Shown here: in pieces, positions 55,640 through 64,000 of the stretch
Numbering within the stretch: position 1 is the stretch's first letter
How the letters are laid out: each line of letters begins with the position of its first letter
Origin: Onthophagus taurus
Taxonomy: Eukaryota > Arthropoda > Insecta > Coleoptera > Scarabaeidae
DNA length: 64,000 bases
NCBI RefSeq assembly: GCF_036711975.1
Contig: NC_091966.1
Location: 1,867,501 to 1,931,500, forward strand
Direction: 5' to 3'
The notes under the pieces: generated by a model
Database searches by the model: none
What the model saw: only the letters and a program-made list of their open reading frames with translations
What the model was told of the DNA's origin: nothing
Position numbers and translations under genes: made by a program

Positions 55640-58600
55640 CAGGAACTTTTACATTTCATTATTGATTGTTATATATCATATCTTTATCCCTAAAAATAAA
55701 CCTTGGACACTTTTTGGAAATTGCTCGATTTTCACTCAAAATCACATTTTCCTCTCAAATCATCATCCTCAATTATATTCTTTTCTGGACTATCTGCAAG
55801 TTATATTACTAACTGTTATATATCAGTTTAAAGAACATGATTTTATCTATAATTTGTTGAAAGATCCATATCCTTATCTCTAAAAATAAAGCTTGTACGA
55901 TTTTTTTAAATTTCTCGATTTTTCACTTTTCTCTCAAATCATCATCTCAAGTTATAATTTTTTCTGGACGATTTTTAAACAACATTATTGATTATTATAT
56001 ATCACTTAAAGAACAAGATTTTATATTTGAAATGATGAAATAATTACATCTCTATTTTTATAGGTAAAGCTAATAGAATTTTCCGAAAATCTTACGATTT
56101 TAGCATCAAGCAGTGTTAGATTTAAAAAATCATGACAATGAGATTTATGGTACGTAAGAAATTATTTATTACACATTAAATTCGCTTTAAAATTCTTCTT
56201 ATTTCATGATGATATCTTACTTAGTTTTAGAGATACAATTTTTTTAATATGATCTTCCCCATTTAATTTTTACAACAATTAGTACGCAGTGTTGAAACAA
56301 AAAATCATTGCAACCAAATTAAGCGAAATTTATATTGATAACATTAAAACTAGATTAAATTTGCTTTAAAATGTCTTATATTTCATTACGATATCTCTGC
56401 TAGTTCTAGAGATATAATTTTTTTAAGTTTATATTTTTATAAGTATAACATGAAACAAGTAGGGTTGGATTTAAAAAATCATAACAACGAGGTTTATGGA
56501 AACTAAGAAATTATTTATGGCACATTAAATCTTCATTAAATTCGCTTTAAAATGCTTCTTATTTCATGATCATATCGTACTTAGTTTTTGAGATACGATT
56601 TTTTTAATTCGATATTCCCCATTTAACTTTTACAACTACCAAAAACCAGAGTTAAATAAAAAAAATCATTGCAAACAAATTGAGAAAAACAGAAAATTTA
56701 CATTTATAACATTAAAACTAGATTAAATTTCCTTTAAAATGTCTTATATTTTATTACAATATCTCAACTAGTTCTTGAGATATAATTTTTTTAAATTTGT
56801 GTTTTTATAAGCATAATATGAAACAGGTAGGGTTGGATTTAAAAAATCATAACATCGAGGTTTATGGAAAATAAGAAATTATTTATTTCACATTAAATCT
56901 TCATTAAATTTGCTTTAAAATGCTTCTTATTTCATGATGATATCTTACTTAGTTTTTGAGATATGATTTCTTTAATTCGATATTCCCCGTTTAATTTTTA
57001 TAACAATTAGTACGCAGAGTTGAATAAAAAAAATCATTGCAAACAAATTAAGGGAAATTGAAAATTTATATTTATAACATTAAAACTAGACTAAATTTGC
57101 TTTAAAATGTCTTATATTTCATTACGATATCTCAACTAGTTCTTGAGATATAAATTTTCTAAATTTGTACTTTTATAAACATAACATGAAACAAGTAGGG
57201 TTGGATTTAAAAAATCATAACAACGAGGTTTATGGAAACTAAGAAATTATTTATGGCACATTAAATCTTTATTAAATTTACTTTAAAATGCTTCTTATTT
57301 TATGATGATATCTTACTTAGTTCTTGAGATACGATTTTCTTAATTTTATCTTCCCCATTTAACTTTTATAACTACCAGTAAGCAGAGTTGAATCAAAAAA
57401 ATCATTGCAAACAAATTAAGGGAAATTGAAAATTTTTATTTATAACATTAAAACTAGACTAAATTTGCTTTAAAATGACTTATATTTCATTACGATATCT
57501 CAACTAGTTCTTGAGATATAAATTTTGTAAATTTGTACTTTTATAAATATAACATGAAACAAGTATTGTTGGATTTAAAAAATCATAACAGCGAGGTTTA
57601 TGGAAACCAAGACATTATTTATGGCACATTAAATCTTCATTAAATTTACTTTAAAATGCTTGTTATTTTATGATGATATCTTACTTAGTTTTTGAGATAC
57701 GATTTTCTTAATGTTATCTTCCCCATTTAACTTTTATAACTACCAGTAAGCAGAGTTGAATCAAAAAAATCATTGCAAACAAATTAAGGGCAATTGAAAG
57801 TTTATATTTATAACATTAAAAGTAGACTAAATTTGCTTTAAAACGTCTTATTTTTCATTACGATATCTCAACTAGTTCTTGAGATATAAATTTTTTAAAT
57901 TTGTACTTTTATAAACATAACATGAAACAAGTAGGGTTGGATTAAAAAAATCATAACAACGAGGTTTATGGAAACTAAGAGATTATTTATGGCACATTAA
58001 ATCTTCATTAAATTTACTTTAAAATTCTTCTTATTTTATGATGATATCTTACTTCGTTTTTGAGATACGATTTTCTTAATTTTATCTTCCCCATTTAACT
58101 TTTATAACTACCAGTAAGCAGATTTGAATCAAAAAAATCATTGCAAACAAATTAAAGGCAATTGAAAGTTTATATTTATAACATTAAAACTAGACTAAAT
58201 TTGCTTTAAAATGTCTTATATTTCATTACGATATCTCAACTAGTTCTTCAGATATAATTTTTTTAAATTTGTGTTTTTATAAGTATAACATGAAACAAGT
58301 AGGGTTGGATTTAAAAAATCATAACATCGAGGTTTATGGAAAATAAGAAATTATTTATTTCACATTAAATCTTCATTAAATTTACTTTAAAATGCTTCTT
58401 ATTTTATGATGATAACTTACTTAGTTTTTGAGATACGATTTTCTTAATTTTATCTTCCCCATTTAACTTTTATAACTACCAGTAAGCAGATTTGAATCAA
58501 AAAAATCATTGCAAACAAATTAAGGGCAATTGAAAGTTTATATTTATAACATTAAAACTAGACTAAATTTGCTTTAAAATGTCTTATATTTCATAACGAT

Positions 58601-61490
58601 ATCTCAACTAGTTCTTGAGATATAAATGTTCTAAATTTGTATTTTTATAAATATAACATGAAACAAGTAGGGTTGGATTTAAAAAATCATAACAACGAGG
58701 TTTATGGAAACTAAAAGATTATTTATGGCACATTAAATCTTCATTAAATTTACTTTAAAATTCTTCTTATTTCATGATGATATCTTACTTAGTTTATGAG
58801 ATACGGGTTTCTTAATTTTATATTCCCCATTTAACATTTATAACTACCAGTAAGCAGAGTTGAATCAAAAAAATCATTGCAAACAAATTAAGGGCAATTG
58901 AAAGTTTATATTTATAACATTAAAACTAGACTAAATTTGCTTTAAAACGTCTTATTTTTCATTACGATATCTCAACTAGTTCTTGAGATATAATTTTTTT
59001 AAATTTGTGTTTTTATAAGCATAACATGAAACAAGTAGCGTTGGATTAAAAAATCAAAACAACGAGGTTTATGGAAAATAAGAAATTATTTATGGCACAT
59101 TAAATCTTCATTAAATTTACTTTAAAATTCTTCTTATTTCATGATGATATCTTACTTAGTTTATGAGATACGGGTTTCTTAATTTTATATTCCCCATTTA
59201 ACATTTATAACTACCAGTAAGCAGAGTTGAATCAAAAAAATCATTGCAAACAAATTAAGGGCAATTGAAAGTTTATATTTATAACATTAAAACTAGACTA
59301 AATTTGCTTTAAAACGTCTTATTTTTCATTACGATATCTCAACTAGTTCTTGAGATATAATTTTTTTAAATTTGTGTTTTTATAAGCATAACATGAAACA
59401 AGTAGCGTTGGATTAAAAAATCAAAACAACGAGGTTTATGGAAAATAAGAAATTATTTATGGCACATTAAATCTTCATTAAATTTACTTTAAAATGTTTT
59501 TTATTTCATGATGATATCTTACATAGTTTTTGAGATATGATTTCTTTAATTCGATGTTCCCCGTTTAATTTTTATAACAATTAGTACGCAGAGTTGAATA
59601 AAAAAAATCATTGCAAACAAATTAAGGGAAATTGAAAATTTATATTTATAACATTAAAACTAGACTAAATTTGCTTTAAAATGTCTTATATTTCATTACG
59701 ATATCTCAACTAGTTCTTGAGATATAAATTTTGTAAATTTGTACTTTTATAAATATAACATGAAACAAGAAGGATTGGATTTAAAAAATCATAACAACGA
59801 GGTTTATGGAAACTAAGAGATTATTTATGGCACATTAAATCTTCATTAAATTTACTTTAACATTCTTCTTATTTCATGATGATATCTTACTTACTTTTTG
59901 AGATACGATTTTTTTAATTCGATCTTCCCCATTTAACTTTTACAACTACAATAAGCAGAGTTGAATCAAAAAAATCATTGCAAACAAATTAAGGAAAATA
60001 GAAAATTTACATTTATAACATTAAAAGTAGATTAAATTTGCTTTAAAACGTCTTATTTTTAATTACGATATCTCAACTAGTTCTTGAGATAAAAATTCTG
60101 TAAATTTGTACATTTATAAACATAACATGAAACAAGTAGGGTTGGATTTAAAAAATCATAACAACGAAGTTTATGGAAACTAAGAGATTATTTATGGCAC
60201 ATTAAATCTTCATTAAATTTACTTTAAAATTCTTCTTATTTCATGATGATATCTTACTTAGTTTTTGAGATACGATTTTCTTAATTTTATCTTCCCCATT
60301 TCACTTTTATAACTACCAATAAGCAGAGTTGAATCAAAAAAATCATTGCAAACAAATTAAGGGCAATTGAAAGTTTATATTTATAATATTTAAACTAGAC
60401 TAAATTTGCTTTAAAATGTCTTATATTTCATTATGATATCTCAACTAGTTCTTGAGATATAAATTTTTTAAATTTGTACTTTTATAAACATAACATGAAA
60501 CAAGTAGGGTTGGATTAAAAAAATCATAACAACGAGGTTTATGGAAACTAAGAGATTATTTATGGCACATTAAATCTTCATTAAATTTACTTTAAAATGC
60601 TTCTTATTTCATGATGATATCTTACTTAGTTTTTGAGATACGATTTTTTTAATTCCATCTACCAATAAGCAGAGTTGAATCAAAAAAATCATTGCAAACA
60701 AATTAAGGAAAATAGAAAATTTACATTTATAACATTAAAACTAGATTAAATTTGCTTTAAAATGTCTTATATTTCATTACGATATCTCAACTGGTTTTTG
60801 AGATATAAGTTTTTTAAATTTGTACTTTTATAAATATAACATGAAACAAGTGGGGTTGGATTTAAAAAATCATAACAACGAGGTTTATGGAAACTAAGAG
60901 ATTATTTATGGCACATTAAATCTTCATTAAATTTACTTTAAAATGCTTCTTATTTTATGATGATATCTTACTTAGTTTTTGAGATACGATTTTTTTAATT
61001 TGATCTTCCCCATTCAACTTTCATGACTACCAATAAGCAGAGATGAATCAAAAAAAACATTGCAAACAAATTAAAGGAAATTCAAAATTTATATTGATAA
61101 CATTAAAACTAGACTAAATTTGCTTTAAAATGTCTTATATTTCATTACGATATCTCAACTAGTTCTTGAGATATAAATTTTTTAAATTTATACTTTTATA
61201 AACATACGAAACAAACAGTGATGGATATAAAAAATCATAACAATGAGATTTATGGAAAATAAGAAATTATTTATTGCACACTAAATCTTCATTAAATTCG
61301 TTTTAAAATACTTCTTACTTCTTGATGATATCTTACTTAGTTTTTGAGATACGATTTTTTAAATTCGATCTTCCCCATTTAACTTTTACAACTACCAATA
61401 AGCAGAGTTAAATCAAAAAAATCATTGCAAACAAATTAAGAAAAATAACAGCTTTATATTTATAACATTAAAACATTTCATTATGATTTT
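55640..61490. repeat. 368-bp dimeric satellite array
   Basis: The word AGGGTTGGATTTAAAAAATC recurs at 56461, 56829, 57197, 57566 (variant), 57933, 58301 and onward, a period of about 368 bp, some 14-15 copies. Each unit has two related halves: ACTTTAAAATGCTTCTTATT and GATATCTTACTTAGTTTTTG versus GCTTTAAAATGTCTTATATT and GATATCTCAACTAGTTCTTG, so it is a dimer of about 184-bp monomers. Edges (55640-56100, 61200-61490) are decayed. Non-coding. Confidence 0.9.
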
Positions 61491-61785
61491 CAAATTTTGT
61501 AAATATAAATTCTTCGAAATTAATTCAAAATCTGTGTCGCTGAGGATTGAATACAAAATTGATTGCATAATGTCAAAAACCCAACAGTCTTGACTTCATT
61601 CCTCAAGGTTGGGGAATACCTATACTTGAAGATATGCCAAAATAATAATCGCCTGACCTAAATTTGCGTTTCGCCCACTAACATAATCGTACATAAACCG
61701 AGAAGAAGAAATTCTAATATAAGAAAAGAAATTTTAACAAGACTTATTTTTATTTTGATTCTTAACCCATCAACTTGATGAATCA

Positions 61786-62001
61786 TTACTTTCTCTTAAC
61801 GTCTTTTTGAATTAGCATTCCATCAATACACGAAATTATCACGGTGACATAACACTTTATATCTTTGTTTTGTTTCTTCTTCTTCGAATTCTTCTTTTTA
61901 TCACTCATTTTCCTTGGTGGGGTCGTTGACTTAGAAGAATTTCTCTTCTCTGCGCTTAGTATCCGAACGAGAAGCGACCGCCGTGTCTGGTTTTTGAGCA
62001 A
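61786..62001 (-). CDS. Hypothetical short basic protein
   Basis: 71 codons, start at 61999-62001, with a Lys-rich middle (MSDKKKNSKKKKQNKDIKCY) and a short hydrophobic piece VTVIISCIDGML. An in-frame stop lies upstream and a minus-strand AATAAA lies about 40 bases downstream of the stop. No family recognised; it could be chance or part of an unseen exon chain. Confidence 0.2.
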   Translation of the reverse strand: MLKNQTRRSLLVRILSAEKRNSSKSTTPPRKMSDKKKNSKKKKQNKDIKCYVTVIISCIDGMLIQKDVKRK

Positions 62002-63125
62002 TTCGATTGCACCCCGGGATTCCCGACCTCAAAGCGGATCTGTTCTGAGCTTTCACTTTCATTGCGTGCTTCACATTAAACTTATTTTTCGTTGCATAAC
62101 CGTTAAAGTGTTACTTTGGAAAAACCTGTTAATAATAAGTTTTTTAGAAAATTGATAATCGATTAGGATGAAATTGGTTTTCTTTGAAAAGAAAAATTTT
62201 AATAAATTTGGTGGCCCACCAAGACTTTCGGCTGATTCAACAGAAAGATCCGGGAGAAAGTAATAGGTTGGCGGGCGATGTGCTCATCTGAGCAGAATGA
62301 AAAGAAATGCGAAAAGTTAACATCTTCTCTTAAATGAGTTGGGAATAATTAGGAGTTTTGTTAACAATGTTATTGTGGAATTAACTTTCTAATGAGACAC
62401 AATATTCTCTTTTGTAACTTTGAAAAATATCATCATCAACAGTTATAGATTCAAATAAAGCTTGTTTCATCTCTTGTTTAGATCTAGTACTCAAACAATT
62501 TTTAATCGACAAAATAGTTTTCTTTTTTAAAATCTACAACAAAATTTATTTAACTTAAAATAAATTCTTGGTTTGGCTTTTATTTCAGAGAGGGCACCTC
62601 ATATTTCGAAGTGTTAACTTAGCTGCATCCTGTAAATCCCCTGTAGATAAATCAATTTATTATAATTCATTATTAATTAAGAAAAGGGTTTCTATTTTAT
62701 TAATTAATTTTGTGATGAAAAGACGAAGTGATTAAATACTTCTTTTCAATGTTGTCTGCGACGTCAGTGTTCGCATAAAAAGACTGAACCAAATCGGTCG
62801 CTTTTTGTGGTCACGGCCTTGTGACTCCACCCAAAGTCGCGTGTTCCTCGTGATCTTGATCTTTAAAAGTGTCCGGGCGAGGACTCTCAAGAATTAATAA
62901 AAAAAATACGATGTGAAAAGAGGCTGTTCTAAATTATTAATAACTTAGTTATGAAAAAATTTGTTGTTTTTGTAAATTCTAGTACTTGAAGAAATTAAGG
63001 TTGTTTGAACGATGTGTTTAGGGTCTTAAATGTCACGATAATGAAAGGAAAAATTTTACCTTAAACTGGTATCGGACTGGATTTCGAATCGAGTTTAAGG
63101 TAACAAAGTGGGCGGATCCCATGAG
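62002..63125. other. Intergenic, upstream of the cuticular gene
   Basis: No convincing reading frame or repeat. A GC-richer patch at 62760-62890 and the AAAGTGGGCGGATCC block near 63105 may be regulatory, but nothing specific can be assigned. Confidence 0.4.
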
Positions 63126-63133
63126 TATAAAAG
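63126..63133 (+). promoter_or_regulatory. TATA box of the cuticular gene
   Basis: TATAAAAG, 70 bases before the ATG at 63203, leaving about 45 bases of 5' leader if transcription starts about 30 bases downstream. Confidence 0.75.
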
Positions 63134-63202
63134 ATTGATAGCCGAAAATCTTAACCATAGTTCAAGTCGAATAACCAAACCGACACACAGACCTACAACA
63201 AA

Positions 63203-64000
63203 ATGTTCAAATTGGTGGTGTTGTCCGCATGTCTGGCTCTTGCCTGTGGTGCCCCTAGCTTGGTGCATCACGCCCCAGTAGCCGTTGCATATTCAACCCC
63301 AATTGTTAAATCAACCGTAATCGAATCAGTTCCATCTTCAATTAGCCACCACAGCAGTTCGGTTGTTCATGGTGCCGCTATCGCCACTCCAGTCATCACT
63401 CCAGTCGTCAAAGCTGTAGAAACTGTGGTACCAATCGCGAAAACTGAAGTAGTTGGCAGTGTGTCTTCAATCAGCCACCACAGCAGCTCTGTGATTCACG
63501 GAGCCGCCGTAGCAGCCCCAGTTGTTGCCGAAGTTAAAGCTGCTCCAGTTGTTGCCGAAGTCAAAGCCGCCCCAGTTGTTGCCGAAGTCAAAACTGCTTC
63601 ACTCGCTGAAGTCAAAGCTGCCCCAGTTGTAATCGACGTCAAATCTGGTTCCGAAGAAAAATCAGTTGAAGCTCATCCGGTAGTTGCAACCAAAACTGTT
63701 GTAGAATCTGCACCATCCTCAATCAGCCATCATTCTAGCTCTGTCGTACATGGTCACGCCATCGCTGCTCCAATTGTTAAAACTTACGTTCAACCAGCTC
63801 ATGTTGCTGTAGCTCATGCAGCTCCAATTGTAGCTCATCCAGCTCAAATTGTAGCTCATCCAGCTCAAATTGTAGCTCATCCAGCTCCAATTGTAGCTCA
63901 CCCAGCTCCAATTGTAGCTCATAGAGCTGCTGTTGTAGCACATGCAACTCCCGTTTTAGCACATACTGCTTATGCAGCTCCAGTAGTAGCCCACCCGTGG
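63203..64000 (+). CDS. Low-complexity cuticular protein, cut by window end
   Basis: Open from ATG 63203 to the window end (266 codons), 3' end missing. A signal peptide MFKLVVLSACLALACGAP is followed by a structural-protein-like sequence. The motif SSISHHSSSVVHG (or VIHG) occurs three times, near 63339, 63466 and 63717. It resembles the retinin-like/cuticle motif SxVSHQSSTVVH of insects. Between them are APVVAEVKA repeats (63518-63600), and the end has AHPAPIVAHPAQIV repeats. No chitin-binding R&R consensus is seen. Codons are GC-richer than the surroundings, as in highly expressed cuticle genes. Likely secreted to cuticle; exact subfamily open. No intron after the first codons, unusual for cuticle genes. 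Confidence 0.85.
   Translation, partial: MFKLVVLSACLALACGAPSLVHHAPVAVAYSTPIVKSTVIESVPSSISHHSSSVVHGAAIATPVITPVVKAVETVVPIAKTEVVGSVSSISHHSSSVIHGAAVAAPVVAEVKAAPVVAEVKAAPVVAEVKTASLAEVKAAPVVIDVKSGSEEKSVEAHPVVATKTVVESAPSSISHHSSSVVHGHAIAAPIVKTYVQPAHVAVAHAAPIVAHPAQIVAHPAQIVAHPAPIVAHPAPIVAHRAAVVAHATPVLAHTAYAAPVVAHPW

Noticed and set aside
63719-63962. Minus-strand frames rich in ELQLELDEL or SYNWSWMSYN repeats
   Set aside because: Shadow frames of the AHPAPIV repeats of the cuticular gene on the plus strand.

Overview
The window is insect nuclear DNA, very AT-rich and full of transposons and satellites; a beetle is plausible but is inference only. The signs are spliced host genes with insect-type products (a clip-domain serine protease homolog and a low-complexity cuticular protein), arthropod core promoters (TATA box plus TCAGT initiator), P, mariner and hAT elements, and several LINE families. 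No tRNA, rRNA, operon or CRISPR was seen.

Layout. 1-2.64 kb: a 273-bp tandem repeat holding 5'-truncated LINE copies. 4.5-8.2 kb: a palindromic repeat carrying a broken Ty3/Gypsy fossil and a LINE 3' half. 8.7-11.16 kb: a 440-bp satellite. 11.3-22.7 kb (minus): a complete tektin-2-like gene of three exons; its 10-kb second intron holds a 9.3-kb element with hAT-like terminal repeats and an 8-bp target duplication, whose interior is a higher-order satellite. 22.9-33.9 kb (minus): a complete PRMT7 gene; its 8.9-kb intron holds LINE remains, a mariner-type MITE and a long-TIR DDE element with a long-TIR mariner inside it. 33.9-44.5 kb: the promoter shared by PRMT7 (minus) and mRpS34 (plus) has been amplified to four copies. 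Between the two real genes lie three truncated PRMT7 5' copies, each fused to the first codons of mRpS34. One promoter copy holds a nearly whole P element and another a second P-like element. 44.57-50.56 kb (minus): an IQCK-like gene, tail to tail with mRpS34, with a 5.2-kb intron that holds a hAT element with an internal minisatellite. 50.7-54.6 kb (minus): a five-coding-exon clip-domain serine protease homolog with an upstream promoter near 55.4 kb. 55.6-61.5 kb: a 368-bp dimeric satellite. 63.1-64.0 kb (plus): a cuticular protein gene cut by the window end.

The host genes are unrelated in pathway: ciliary or sperm axoneme (tektin, probably IQCK), arginine methylation (PRMT7), mitochondrial translation (mRpS34), extracellular proteolysis-like signalling (SPH) and cuticle. 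The strongest unusual points are the satellite-filled hAT-like elements and the amplified bidirectional promoter hit twice by P-type elements at overlapping target sites.
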